From NCBI GenBank assembly GCA_022570795.1, contig JAKUDP010000002.1:124001-188000 (forward strand): a DNA stretch of 64,000 bases, read 5' to 3'. The stretch's first letter is position 1, and the number at the start of each line of letters is the position of its first letter. Below, one piece after another: positions 10,182 to 22,994 of this stretch. The position numbers and the translations under genes were made by a program. The DNA is from Sphaerulina vaccinii (taxonomy: Eukaryota; Ascomycota; Dothideomycetes; Mycosphaerellales; Mycosphaerellaceae). Below the pieces are notes generated by a model. That model was given only the letters and a program-made list of their open reading frames with translations. It had not been told where the DNA came from and did not search any database.

Positions 10182-10720
10182 GCTCTCTTGCACATTTGGA
10201 GACTACAACTGAGCTACGACGAACATTTCTCGACCCGCCGATATCTTGTGGTATGCCCGAGGTCTGCCCTGCGAAAAGCAATCAGCCTATGGGGAGGCGA
10301 ACTCCGCTTTTTGCTAGATCCTAGCAGCCACCACCGAAGTGTTGTCAACTTCTCCTGTACGTAAAAGGCACACGCGGCAAGTCAACCTTGTAACCGACAG
10401 AATCCGTGTTGCCCATTTGTGGTTTGGTCGCGATGCGTAGAGAAGCTTGGCTGTCGATCTTCCCAAGTCCCTGGAACCGTGTACTGGCTTTGCCGCGCCT
10501 GTTTTGTACATCACACTGCCAGAGTCAAGCTCCGCGACGACGAGTCATGTGGAGTCCGCAGGCACGACCACTCATCTCTCTGGTGTCATTGTGCATTCGC
10601 CGATCACAATGCAAGCCCCAGTGTGACCGATGAGAGCTTGTGCTAGTCACAACATTCCATGCTGTGTAGACACGACTGCTAGTCACAACATTCCATGCTG
10701 TGTAGACACGACTGCTGAAG
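10182..10720. promoter_or_regulatory. Bidirectional promoter between A-T-MFS and hydrolase genes
   Basis: About 540 bp between two divergent cluster genes. It contains the perfect 36-bp tandem duplication described separately, placed next to the hydrolase start. No other motif is convincingly repeated. Confidence 0.5.
10641..10712 (+). repeat. Perfect 2 x 36-bp tandem repeat at the hydrolase start
   Basis: Two identical 36-bp units (10641-10676 and 10677-10712) abut, followed by the first four bases of a third. The array ends 8 bp before the ATG at 10721, so it lies in the 5' leader or promoter. Each unit contains the palindromic core GTGTAGACAC, a possible dimer binding site. The perfect identity indicates a recent duplication. 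Confidence 0.85.
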
Positions 10721-12089
10721 ATGCTAGAGAACGATCACTGGATTTGTGTGAACCACACCATTCCTGGCAGTCACATTCGACAGTATGCGCGGGCTACCTC
10801 GACTCATCAAGGCGAAGTCTTGCATTTAGCTGTCAAGCAGTACAAACCGCGGTATCAAGCCCAAGATGGCGATTTCACTATACTGGCGTGTCATGCAAGC
10901 GCTTTCCCCAAAGAACTGTACCAACCTATCTGGACGCGACTATTCGAGCGCGCTGCCGGCAAACCAGAAGGGCAGCGAATCCGATCAATCTTCATAGCAG
11001 ATGTTGCAAATCAAGGCGAGAGCGGTGTGCTCAACGAACAGAGGCTTGGAAACGAACGTGGGTGAATATCGAGCAAAATTTCGCGACAGGTTGGGAAGAG
11101 CTACTGATGGTCTGGCAGCGTCCTACTACGATCACGCGCGTGACTATCTGCATCTGGTGAACCATCTTCGAGATGAGATGGTCCAACCACTGGTTGGGCT
11201 TGGACACAGCATGGGCGGCAATGTGATTATCAACCTCGCCCTACTCCATCCTCGTCTGCTTGCCACTGTGGTTGCGATCGAGCCAGTCATCAATACCTCG
11301 CCAGCAGAGATGAACTTCATCGGCACCTTCCCATTGACTATAAAGAAGGACAGATGGCCTTCCAAGGACGCAGCAATGTCCGCAATCACTAAGAGTCCGT
11401 TCTACGCAAAGTGGCATCCGCATGTGCTCGAGCTGTACCGAGCATACGGTCTGAGATCTTTACCAACGTCAATGACATCCGCCTCAAGTTCAGATACTGT
11501 CACACTTACGACCACGAAACACCAGGAGGTTTTGAGCTTTGCTCGCGCAGCATATCCTGCTTCGCTTGAGCAGTCTCTCGCCGACTTCGTTCCAACTACA
11601 TCGTCGCATCCCGATCTTGGTGTCGACAGGCATGCATCGAATGCTTTCTACCGTCCAGAGTCCACCATGACTTTCCAACAACTACCATACCTCCGACCTT
11701 CTTGTTTCTTCTTATATGGCGGCAAGTCACACATGGCAAGTGCGCATGCCAAGGGTCGGAAAGAGAAACTGGACAAGACTGGCATTGCTACAGGTGGTAG
11801 TGGTGGTGCGGCGAAAGGGCGTGTCACGGATGCCGTGCTTGAAGCCTCACACTTTATCCCCTTTGAACTGCCTGAGGAGGTCGCAAATCGCGTAGGACAG
11901 TGGTATGATGACGAGCTGGACGTTTGGCGGCGGCAAGAGGAGGTGGAAGCACAAGTTATGCTTGCAGTACCACACGAGAAGAGAAGCATGGTACCAGAGG
12001 AGTGGAACTCATGGGTGCACAAGCTTTGGGGAAAGAAAGCACGAAGTGCAACACCGCACACTGGACCAGATACAAAATCGAAGCTATGA
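10721..12089 (+). CDS. AKT2-like alpha/beta-hydrolase with peroxisomal SKL signal
   Basis: Exons 10721-11057 and 11119-12089 join across a 61-nt phase-1 intron (GTGGGT ... GGCAG) to 435 aa. The N-terminus (VNHTIPGSHIRQYARATS) and the GVLNEQRLGNE / YYDHARDYLHLVNH block match the family of fungal serine hydrolases named after AKT2 of Alternaria host-selective-toxin clusters. The nucleophile elbow is GHSMGG with Ser143; a late His (EASHFIPFELPEEV) fits the catalytic triad. The last three residues are SKL, a canonical PTS1, so the enzyme should act in peroxisomes, as known for this family. Substrate is unknown: ester or thioester hydrolysis, or acyl transfer. It is divergent from the A-T-MFS gene and probably belongs to the same cluster. 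Confidence 0.9.
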
Positions 12090-12901
12090 ATACAATTGAT
12101 TATGGCTGAGAATATCAACATGTCGCTGGTGTGCGGTCCCTTCATACGATCATCTTCCCTGCATCACTATCAGGTGTGATATCAATCATTCCTTATGCAT
12201 TGTGCATTGTGCTTGGCTTGTACGACACGTGTTTGCCGTGAGAACTAAGATCAACTCCTGGCATTGTTAATTTGTGACGCAGATCTGCTGGAGTAGACTC
12301 TACGGGATATACCGATCCTCGGCCTGGTGTACAGCGCGGTACCCTTCCAGCTCGAGGAGAATCCATTGGACCATTTGATTTAGATCGATTATGGCTAAAC
12401 GGTCGATTGCTGGAGCCAATGCTTGTTTTGATGACATGGCAGGTCCGTGGCACCAGAAGTGAAGAACATCAGGATCCTTACATTTGCGCTAGTCGCTTGC
12501 GCTTGTCCATCGTTGCTCGATTTGGAAAACACGCAAAATCCTTACTAGGATACACTTCAGCCTCCAACGCCAAAGTCCTGAAGCTGCACATGTGCATACC
12601 ACAAGGAGAGACTCATGGGCATCATTGTGCATCGCCGGCGTATCTACACCAGTAGGACTCTAACGTCTCATTTCGGGCAACCCAAATACAATGCGACCAT
12701 AAGTCAGGGCTCAACGATATGTTGATCAAGGCTCTGTCAAGCGACGGCAGGCTTAGCAGTGACCTCATGGCCTGTGCTGTCAGTCATATATATATCAAGG
12801 AGCAGAGCGTGGGTGACCGAAACATCATCTAATATTCGCACCTCTGATTCAACTCGTACTCACCACTACTCCTACATATCCTCTTCGCTTCTCCAGCGAA
12901 A
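12090..12901. other. Intergenic; edge of the cluster and promoter of the secreted-protein gene
   Basis: 812 bp without a supported gene; the minus-strand frame at 12193-12453 has no ATG at its start and no recognisable domain. The right end holds the TATA box and pyrimidine-rich leader of the gene at 12902. Confidence 0.5.
12787..12795 (+). promoter_or_regulatory. TATA box of the secreted-protein gene
   Basis: TATATATAT lies about 107 bp upstream of the ATG at 12902. It is followed by a leader rich in C/T and ACTC/CTCC words (about 12850-12895), a usual arrangement for strongly transcribed fungal genes. Confidence 0.5.
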
Positions 12902-13708
12902 ATGGTCAACGCATTCGCTTACGGGCTCGTTGCAGCTCTTGGAGCTCAATTGGCCATCGCCAGTCCGATTGCAGACGCAAACAGCCCATCGACCTACGGA
13001 GGAGGCAAGTCTAAGCCAAAGCCTTCCCCTAAGCCAAAGCCAAAGGCGCCAGTCTGCAAGAACCGCACATCAGAGCTTGCCAACGTGAGTTCACCACCAC
13101 CAGCAAAGCACAAGAGGCGGCCAAGGCTGACATCAACGTAGTTTGACGACTTGACCGGCATCCCTGGGTTGATCGTCAACACCATTCCAACTCCATACAA
13201 GGGCCTCGAATACGTAGGCATTGACTTCACCACTGTCATCGCCACTGGGCTAGGAAATATTCAGCCAGGCATCCGTCCCCACTCCGGCACCAACTACGCC
13301 GCCATCAACGCCGCCAGTGAGCTCTCGGGCACTCCAACTCTCACCACCTATTACCCAGGCAGCACCATTGCCTCGTTCGATCTCGAGAGCTTCTACTTCG
13401 GCTGTGTCGTCCAGCTCGGACAAGGTGCTGCAGCTGTTCCACAAGCTTGCAATGTCCAGATCACTGGTTACACGGGCAGCGACAACTCTGTCAGCAACGC
13501 AAAGCAAGTCTGCTCGCAGCAGTTCCAGTATGCACCAACAACGGCGCTCGCTACTGTTGAGCAGGCTTACTCTGGTGCTGTGAGCAGTGCTTGCAAGAAT
13601 CTCGACTTCGCTATCATTACCTACTCGCTTGAGGGAGGCTCGGCTGCTTTGCAGTCATTAAGTGCTCTTGTCATTGACGACTTGAAGTACTCCACTTGCT
13701 CTGTCTAA
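12902..13708 (+). CDS. Secreted six-cysteine protein with Lys/Pro-rich linker
   Basis: Exons 12902-13084 and 13142-13708 flank a 57-nt phase-0 intron (GTGAGT ... GGCTGAC ... GTAG) and encode 249 aa. A signal peptide (MVNAFAYGLVAALGAQLAIA) is followed by a low-complexity linker KSKPKPSPKPKPKAP and then a globular domain with six cysteines. The start of that domain (FDDLTGIPG), the phrase PTPYKGLEYVGI and SFDLESFYFGC resemble a widespread fungal family of secreted proteins of unknown function, probably a beta-sandwich. It is likely extracellular or wall associated and could be an effector candidate. The TATA box and clean intron support an active gene. Nothing ties it to the biosynthetic cluster beyond proximity. 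Confidence 0.85.
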
Positions 13709-14399
13709 GAGGCTGGAAAGACATGGACATGGTGGAAGTAAAAGTGCTTGAGATGTAATGATACGGAACCACGCATGTGGATATCTCCATGATAACGATA
13801 CCATGAGCTGCCAGCATGGAAATAGATGACTGTGTTAGTCGCGACCATAGCATATGACATGAGTAATGCAGGCAATGAACAAGCAACTTTGTCGGGCCAC
13901 CATCTCCCTCATCGATCTCTCAACACCGTGGTAAGTCAGCTGTTGAAGGTGCTCATTCAGTATACACCCAGCGTGACTACAATAGCTGGGCCTTTTAACA
14001 TGATCAGAGCAGGCTGTTATATCTCCAGGAGAGTCTCAAGACACTAAAAACGTTGATGCTGTGTGCAACGTGCAGACCTTACAGACTGCTTCTTGAATGG
14101 CATGAGTGTGTATACAGTTTTGTAGTCCCTCGACCAGTCACTCCGGGTACGGATCCGACGTGGTCTGGACCCACATTGGTAGGTTTGGGTAACCAGAATT
14201 TACCACTGGAATGGTGACGAGGCATATGGATGGACATTCTGAAAAATTCATTCGAGGCTCTCGGACCATAAAACAATGTTTGGGGAGTTGTAGAATGATT
14301 GTTCAAAGGCACAGAGCATCAACCACGAAAACTCGAATTGGCAATATTCTAAGAATCTGGATATTTCAGTTTATCAGCAAACAGCCGTATCGGACCACT
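13709..14399. other. Intergenic unique sequence, no gene seen
   Basis: About 690 bp of ordinary composition between the secreted-protein gene and the next repeat block. Only short frames without recognisable domains occur. The boundary to AT-rich repeat is near 14400. Confidence 0.5.
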
Positions 14400-15243
14400 A
14401 CTATATAGAAAACTAGGTAATAGCTAATCCCTACTATAAAAGAGGAGAGCTAGGGACTATTAGCAAGCTTTCTAGAGATATTATAAATATAATACTTTTA
14501 TAATTCTATAGTTGTAGATATATACCTATAAACTAATTTTACTAGACTTTCTTAGAGTAAGCTTACCTTACCTTATAAGCTAATACTAGTAAACTACAAC
14601 TACTAGAAATAAAGTAATAGTAAGCTTCGATTTTTTATAGTAACTCTTATATTTTATTAGTAGGCTATAAACTATATCTATCGCCTTTTATATTAATTAT
14701 AGATCGGTACTTATTCGGTATATATCGGGCTATATAGTATTATACTAATATAATTTATATATAGAAAATATTATATATATATAAAAAAGTTATACTATAT
14801 AACCTATTATTATAGATAAGCTCTAATTGTCTCGAAGATAGAACTTAGTATAGTAGAACAAAGAATAATTAGCGCTCGATAGTAGACGAGAAAATAATAA
14901 TACTAGAAAAATATAGTATAATATAAAAGAGATTACTAACTAATAATTATATATAGAATAGTAAGTTATACTTACTATATAGCTATCTATTATTTTCTTA
15001 TCTTTATCTAATTAATTCTCTCTAATAATAAATAATTATAATATACTATCTAAAGTATATAGAACTACCTAATATCTATTTTATAATCTCTTCCTTACTT
15101 TTCTTATATAGCTTTCTATTTTATTACTAAATTCTATAGTAATATTCTTCTACTTTTATATAATAATATTAGCTATATTAGAAGTCTCCTACTTAAACCT
15201 TTTAGGCCTTCTAACTTATAGTACTACTAGAATTATAAATATA
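14400..15243. repeat. AT-rich RIP-degraded repeat with a TIR-like end
   Basis: Heavily AT-rich sequence with no open frames. At about 14952-14988 it contains a copy of AGAATAGTAAGTTATA followed by TATAGCTATCT. The same motif forms the right terminal repeat of the ~4.6-kb element at 52.7-57.3 kb, so this block probably includes the end of a related DNA element. It directly borders the first copia element. Confidence 0.55.
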
Positions 15244-15490
15244 TGTTAGAAAGTATAGTCTAGTTAGACTATCTAAGAGACACCCCCTTAGGGATCAGAT
15301 TATGTGATATACGTCACGTGACAGTAGGTCACGTGGCTCATCTGATGCTCTATATCTTAGGAGGAGATGCAACCTATAACTAACTAACACAATTAATATA
15401 GTTAGTTCCTATCTAACGCTTCTACTTCTATTGCGTATTAAGACTCTTTCTATATGTCGCAGGCGTATATATTGTCGTCCCATTTCGATA
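15244..15490 (+). repeat. 5' LTR of copia copy 1
   Basis: 247 bp starting TGTTAGAAAG and ending TTTCGATA. Matches 20717-20963 with differences that look like C/T and G/A transitions. It contains two CACGTG sites (15315-15320 and 15330-15335), the first within the palindrome GTCACGTGAC. Confidence 0.92.
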
Positions 15491-15659
15491 GGTTATAAGC
15501 CCGGGTTTGTAGAGGAAGTATTAGATAGTAATAGTTAGCCTTTTCTAATAGTAGAATACGAACCTGCGATAAAAGAAGTATCGGGAGACTCGAGGTATAC
15601 CTATCTATACTACTAAGAAGATATAGAAGATCCTGGCGAGTTCCGGACATTCCTATAGG

Positions 15660-18600
15660 TAGATAAAATAGAGAAGAACCTAGTAAGACATACTTAAGAA
15701 GTAGAGCTCAAAGAGTATAAAGAGGAAAGAGTAAGCTAGAGGCTAAAGTACTATCTTATATAGATAAGACTTAACCTCTATACTAGAGTACTACTAATAC
15801 CTTAGAAAGGTATATCCCTCTAAGAAGAGACTTTTTAAGTCTATCTACAAGTATAGTTAAGTAGGAAACTATACTAAGCTTATCTAAGAGAGAAGGAAGA
15901 GAGTCTTAGACTAGAAAAGTAGCTATCTAGAAACTGCTACTAAAATTATTTAAAAGAGTATTAATTTTTAGAGAGTTTAGTTTTTAATATTTTAAGTAAA
16001 ATAGATTAAGAGCAAGGAAGTAGATTTGGAGGCAAGAGAGCTATACTAATACTAATAAGAGAGAACTATAAGTCCTAGTTTAGAATAATAAGAATATATC
16101 TTATATCTAAGTAAGTAGAATAGGTTCTATTAGAGACTATACTAGATACTCTAGTATTAACTCCTTTAGGATATATATTAACTATATTATCAGACTCGCT
16201 AGACAGCTCTATTAAGAAAGCATCCTATAAAAAGTATAATATAGTAGCTCTCTATAAGATATATATCTATATATTAGTAGATAATTAGGAAGCGACATAG
16301 GAGATTAAGATAGTAAGAGAGCTCTAGGAATAGGCTAAAAAGAGGTATAAGAGTAAGCTTCAAGCTATAGGAAGAAGCCTTCTTAAATAGTATACTACGT
16401 TCGAGATGCAAGATAGCTAGACAATTAATAAAGTATAGCAGAGCCTAAGTACTATTGCAAGAAGAGTAGTTGCAATCTCCCTATAGTTTAAAGAAATCAA
16501 GACTAAGAATAGGAAGATATAGCAACTCCTTGCGGCTCTACCTAAGTCCTACTTAACAATTAGAGATAGTATAGACCTAAGGTAGGATCTTGAGCCTTAG
16601 AACATCCTTAGAATTCTAAAAGAAAAACAGGAATAGATAATAGGCCGAGAGACAGCTATATTTGCCAAGAAAGGCACTTAGGGACTACTAGCCTATTTCC
16701 TCTATAGAGGACTATATATCTAGAATAATTGCCCTAGACTCGAGAGAGCAAAGAAGGCTACTAAGACTGCAGCACCGAAAATAGGATACTAAATTAAGAA
16801 AAGATACTCTCTATTAAGACAAAGGAGGGAATCTTTACTAGAGAAAGATAAACTTAAAGAAATAGTAAAGAAACTCAAACTTAAAGTACAATCCCTTAAG
16901 AAGAAATCTAACTTAAGCAAGAAGTACCTAAAAAAGGCCTTTATAGTATAAGAAAATATAGGGTTACTAACTGCCTTAGAAGCATCTTAGACCCTATTAG
17001 AGGATAAGAATATAGATAAGGTAGCCTACTTAACTATAGACGCAAAAGGCAAGTATAGGCTATCGGAATAGCTACTTAACTCTTATACTTCTACCTATAT
17101 AACTAACTAAGAATTACTCTTTAGGGAACTAAAACCTCTTTAGACTAGGAAGTAGATTAAGGTTGGTAGTAGCTACTTAATAGCTATATATATTGGGAAA
17201 GTAGTAATAGGGGGAAGAAAGGGAAAATAGATTATACTAAAAGATGTCCTATTTGTACCTAGTCTTGGAGTTAATCTCGTTTTATAGAGTTAGTTTAGTA
17301 AGTAGTTCGGTATTTAACTACTAAAATTTATACTTGTTTTAGCCTCTAGAAAAGTAGTTGTCCAGACAAGAATATTAGGAGGAGTCCTATTTATTAAGGA
17401 GATTAATAAGAGTCTAGCTAAGTCCGTCTGGCCCCGGGGGCTCGACCGAAATCAAGTATACTTCTTATAGGAATTAATAGATAAAGCATATACTCTCTAT
17501 ATATTAGAGAGTACCTAGAATTAGTAGGAGCTCTAGTATCGAAGGCTTGCATATTTTAGGGAGAAGGTAGTAAAGAACCTTTACTAGGTCTTAGATTTAA
17601 AGAGCCTAATACTAATTCCAAAGGAGTATAGGGCATGCAGGGTCTATATAATAGCAAAGATAAAGTAGTATAGAGGGAAAGAGATATAGTAGAAGCTCTA
17701 AAGGCTAGCTCTTATATCTATTAATATCTATAGACCCCTACCTATCTTAAGATTAGAATTTAAGTAGTAGCTTGAAATTATTAATAACTTTTCGAGAAAG
17801 AAGTAGGCCTTCCTACTAAAGTTAAGAATAGATACACTACCTACCCTCTACTAATAGAAAAGGAAGGCAGAGCTTTAATTTAGAAATTCTCTCTAAGTAG
17901 TAAGGAGTAATAGAGCTAGGGAGCTTCTTACTATACTAAAGTAGTAGGAGAGAGAGAATAGAATCTCTTTCTATACTACTAAGGCATATAACTCTATTTA
18001 GAATAGAGTTGTTAAAAGGTCGATCTAGACCTCTAAAGAAAGAGTAAGGGCAATACTAGAAGAATCTAATATACTAATTGAGTTCTGGCCTAAGGTACTA
18101 GAAGCAAGTATTATTATTAGGAATACTCTTCCAAATAGGCTAGATATTAATAGATTCAAAGTCTTACCCGAGGAGGCATTCTTAGGATAGAGACCTCTAG
18201 TATTACACTTTAGGGTCTAGAGCTATAGAGTAGTTATATATATAAACCTAAAGTCCTAGCTAGCTAGGATGCGATTAGACAAACTAATAAATAGAGGCAA
18301 GGATGCCGTATTCGTCGGTTATGTTCTAGATACTACTAAAATATAGCTTTTCTAGGAGCCTAACATAGAGGCTATTAAGGCCTATAGCAATGCTAAGTAG
18401 TTTAAGTATAAGAAAGAAGGAGATTTGGAGTTGAATGTTCCTAGGCTTAACTAATCTAGTATTATACTAGTTAGGAAACTAGTTAGGAGACTAAAGAAGT
18501 AGGAGGAGTCCTAAAGTCTGTCGGGCCCTAGGGGCCCGACTAAATATCAACTACTATTTATATAGCTTGGACCTCTACCGAAGGACAAGGAGGAGTACTA

Positions 18601-20640
18601 GAGGATAGATCTAGAAGAAGAAAACTCCGGGAGCATATAGCTTTAGGAGGAGAAAATTAGAATAGAGTAGCCGACTAATTAGCTAACCGAAGTTCGTTAA
18701 GAGACTAGTAGAAATATATATATTAGAAAACATCTAGATGTTATATAAGATCTACTAGAAGCAAGGGTGCAATCCTAGAAGAGAAGGAGATCTATCTCCG
18801 ATAAAGGGGAAGGACCTAAACCTAAGGCCTATAGTATAGTTATAAGGCAGGTCCTCTAAAAGAGGTAGAGAGATAAGGAAGAGGATATACCTAACCCAAA
18901 GTATTATAAGGCATTCCTTAGCCTAATTAAAGAAGAAGGGGATTGTATCTAGGAAACCTTAGTAGAGATTAAGGAGGTTGCATTTATAGTACTCGGACCT
19001 AATATTGCTTTGAAGCAAGAGGTCCCTATTCCAAAGTCCTATAAAGAGGTAATATAGAATCCCAAATAGAGCTATATATAGGAAGAAGCAATCTAGAGAG
19101 AACTAGTAGCTTTAGATAGCAACTATACCTAGAAGCCGGTTATACTACTAAAGGGTACAAACCTTATAATATCTAGGTAGGTCTTTAATATAAAAAGATT
19201 AATTAGTAGAGCTATTAAAAAGTTCAAGGCAAGACTAGTTACTAGAGGGTTCTTCTAGAAGTTTGGAGTAGACTTTAAGAACACCTTTATACTAACTATA
19301 AGGTATAACACTTTAAGGGTGTTTATAGTAGTTGTTTGCGAGAAGGACTTGGAGATATACCAAATAGATATAAATAATACATTTATAGAGAGCTCTCTAA
19401 AAGAAGATATCTATATAATCCTACCTCTAGAAGTAGAGGTCCTACAAAACCAGGTCCTAAAGATTCTAAAGAGTCTCTATAGACTTAAGCAAGTAGTAAG
19501 AGACTAGAATAAACTCTACGTCTCAAAGCTAGAACAGATAGGATTCGATTAATTAGAAATCGACCTATACCTACTTATCTATAGAGAAAGAAGGATTATA
19601 GTCCTAACCTATATAGATAATATACCTGTTGCAGCACTAGAGCTAAAGGATGTTCTCTAGTTTAAGAAATAGCTTAGCAAGGTCTTTAAGATTAAGGATC
19701 TAAAGGAGCTAGAAAAGATTCTTAGGATAAAGATAATAAGGGATAGGGTTATAGAAACTCTAAAGCTTAATTAAGAATACTATATCTAAGAGAACCTTGC
19801 AAGGCTAAATATAACTAAGGAAAATGCCTATCTAACTCTCTTACTAATAGATAGTTATAAAAGCCTTACTAAGGCAATCCTATCTAATAAGAGATGTACC
19901 AAATAGGAGTACTAGAGCTAGATAGGTACGTAGATATAGCCGATAGTTATAACAAGACTAGACATTGCTTTCGCTCTTAGTAGACTAAGCTTATATATAG
20001 CTAACCTAATAAGGGGATATATAAATACTCTAAAGAAACTAGTAAGATACCTTAGGTCGTCCCTAGACCTAGGACTTATATTTAGAAGAGGTAGTAGAGG
20101 CCTTATTAGATATTTAGACTCTAACTATATAATAGACAAGGTAGATAGAGTCTTAATCCTAGGATCTATCTTCTTCCTCTATAGAGTACTAGTATCTTAG
20201 ATAAGCAAGAAGTAGAAGTCTATAGCAATATTAACTATAGAGGCTAAGTATATAGCTCTAAATATATATGCTAAGCAATCTCAATTTCTAGTAGCACTTC
20301 TAAGAGAAATGGACTATATAGAGTTAGTAGGAGAATATTCTTTTTAACTACTTATTAAAGCGAACTCTAATATAGTAAATAAACTCAGACCTATTTAGAT
20401 TATAGGGGATAACTAAGCATCTCTAACCCTAGTTAAGGATGCCTATACCTATAAGAGATTAAAACATATTAATATAGCCTATAACAATATTAGGAGACTC
20501 TAGTAGCAAAGGAAGATAGTAGTAGTATATATTCTAATAAAAGAGATAGTTGCAGATAGGTTGACTAAGCCGAAGAATAGTCCCTAATTCTAGGAGTTTA
20601 TAAGATAACTCTAGCTTGCATAAACAGCTCTTCTATACTT
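15660..20640 (+). pseudogene. copia gag-pol, RIP-disrupted
   Basis: Translation across many stops shows the copia order. A zinc-knuckle remnant lies near 16700 (YRGLYI-stop-NNCPRLE). A protease remnant lies near 17070, where the D-S-G-A active site reads N-S-Y-T. Integrase remnants occupy 17600-18450 (RNTLPNRLDI, FVGYVLDTTK). The RT domain lies at 19100-19720, with QIDINNTFIE, KSLYRLKQ and YIDNI where the catalytic YxDD stood. An RNase H remnant lies near 20230 (TIEAKYIAL). Asp-to-Asn and Gln-to-stop changes are RIP-type transitions, so no active polyprotein can be made. Confidence 0.85.
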
Positions 20641-20716
20641 AATAAGTTATCGAGATTTGGAACGGAATATAAGTACTAGAATGTAGAGTAGAAGGACTAT
20701 CTAGCCTAAGTAGAAG

Positions 20717-20963
20717 TATTAGAAAGTATAGTCTAGTTAGACTATCTAAGAGATAGCCTCTTAGGGATTAGATTATATAATATACGTCACGTGACAGTAG
20801 GTTACGTAGCTTATCTAATGCTCCACATCTTAGAAGGAGATGCAACCTATAACTAACTAACACAATTAATACAGTTGGTTCCTATCTGACGCTTCTACTT
20901 CTATCGCGTATTAAGACCCTTTCTACACGTTGCAGGCGTGTATATTGTCGTCCTATTTCGACA
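20717..20963 (+). repeat. 3' LTR of copia copy 1
   Basis: 247 bp, starting TATTAGAAAG and ending TTTCGACA, aligned end to end with 15244-15490 and followed by the ATATA target duplication. Confidence 0.92.
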
Positions 20964-20968
20964 ATATA

Positions 20969-22994
20969 GAATATTTAGTATTATATAACTAGATTAAAGC
21001 ACTAGTTGCTACTATAGCTATATCTAGTAGTTCTTCTATATAGTCTTCTATAAAGTATCTAAAATAAGTAAAGAAAGATAGTAGCTATATTTATATTACT
21101 TAAAACATAGCTCGTTACCTAGAAAGCCCTATAGAGCCTCTTTTTTATACTCTATTTATCGAATACTCTAACTTTAATATATATAAAACTAATTTTATAA
21201 GTAACTATAATAATATTTAAAAACTATTAGTATTTATAGATCCTACTATATCGATAAATAGCCTCGAACCTTTTATAATTAGAGTAGAGTCTATAGAAGA
21301 GATAGTAATTTTCTATTATAATAAAGCTAAGGTTTAAAAGTTTATTAGATAGAACGAATTTAGAGGCTTTAAATATAAGTTCGAGAAAGCTTATACTAAG
21401 CCTATAGTTTCTAAAAGTATAGGTTACTATAGAATTATATTCTATATTTTTTATAATTAGTACTTTCTAATTAGATACGAGATAGATAGCTATATAGATA
21501 ACTATAGTATACTAGCTAGAAAGTCTTAGAAAGGTAATATAATTAATCTATTATATTCTCTATTTCTTAATAAGAATTTTCTAACTAGTAAAGGTAGTAT
21601 AGCTTCCTCGAAGCTAACTATCTAGAAGACTAGTATTAAAGTACTACTTACCTCTATACTCGAGATTAAAACTTATATAGTATATAAACTACTTTCTATA
21701 GACGAGGTCTCCCTATAGCTATAGGTATTCTAAATACTAAAGCTAGTATAAGCTTATTATAAAAAGAGTATATTTAATCCTCTAAGTATAGAAGATATAA
21801 TAGTACTATTAAAAGAATAGAAGGAGAAAAATAGAGAGGTACTATAGAAGCTTAGAGTATTAATATATATAATTATTAAAGTAGTTAAGAAATACTTTTT
21901 TACTATAATTAGACTTGTTCTAGATAAAAAAAAACTAATTATTAGTTAGAAGAAGATAAGAAATCTATTACTAAGAAACCTCTACTCTAAGTAGGCTAAT
22001 ATAATATCTAGTAACTTAAAGTAACCTAATACTAGTAAATTTTATATAATAGAAGTTACTATAAGTAGAAGTTGTCTCTATATTAGAATATAGATACTAA
22101 TCTATAAAAGAATTAATTAATAAAAATATAGTATCTATATTTTTCGAAATAGAGATTTAGGTAGAAAACTATATATTTAGTATTTTTTTATATAGGTTTC
22201 TCTACTTAATAGTATTTGTAAAGAGTATACTACTAGCTAAAGTAGAATATAATCTAATTTCTCTATTCGATATAGCGCTAAAAAGAGTTATATCTAGTTA
22301 TTAATAATATTTCTATCTTTTTAAAATTAATATTAGCTTGTTCTAGTAGCTTTATAATACCTATAGGCTTCTTAGAGTAGACGTTCTAGAAAAGTAGTCT
22401 CTAGATAATATTATTCTAAATATTAAAGTAGGAAAGTAAGAACTAGACTTAGAAGAGAAAAGTAATAAAAGACTAGTACGAGACTTAGTATTCTACTTTA
22501 TATATTATATTCTAATAATAGAAGAATTTTACTTTATAAAAAGAGAAAGTAACTAGATATATAATACTATATTATATATTATTTCGTATTCTAGTATATT
22601 TAAGTATAAAGTAAGAAATATTATTTATATAGTATATAAAAATCGATTCTAGTACTTAGTAAAATAAATAGTAAAATTATATAATTAGATAAAGTAAGAA
22701 GACCTAGAAGATAATAGTAAGACGACTATATTAAGCTTCTTAGAAGTCTACTTGTTTTTTAATAGCTATTATAATATATTAGATTAAAATAAAGTTATAT
22801 TTCTAGTATAAAAAATTAATACTATATCTACTTTTTAATAATTTAGTATTATAGAGCTTTTATAAGTAGATATTCTATATTATAAGTATAATAGAAATCT
22901 GCCTACTAACTAAGAGAATACTACTTTATTTACTTTATTTTAGAATAGTAAAAGTATAATAAAATATTACTTTATATAATATTATAACTCTAGT
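20969..22994. repeat. AT-rich RIP-degraded repeat, family unknown
   Basis: About 2 kb of AT-rich sequence to the right of copia copy 1. Fragmentary conceptual translations exist but none was recognised. It probably continues the older repeat at 14400-15243 that the copia element entered. Confidence 0.6.

Larger units (their letters stand above)
15244..20963 (+). mobile_element. Ty1/copia LTR retrotransposon, copy 1 (full length, RIP-inactivated)
   Basis: A 5720-bp element with 247-bp LTRs at both ends and a perfect 5-bp target duplication ATATA (15239-15243 and 20964-20968). LTRs begin TG (or TA after RIP) and end CA/TA. Internal remnants follow the copia order gag-protease-integrase-RT-RNase H. 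Most stops are TAG/TAA at former Gln or Trp codons. It is less mutated than the second copy: CpG-containing words such as ACGTCACGTGAC survive in both of its LTRs. Confidence 0.93.

Noticed and set aside
12193..12453. Minus-strand 86-codon frame
   Set aside because: Begins at a non-ATG codon and shows no domain; intergenic position.
19319..19507. Short intact RT ORF as a functional gene
   Set aside because: A fragment of the copia polymerase left open by chance between RIP-generated stops.
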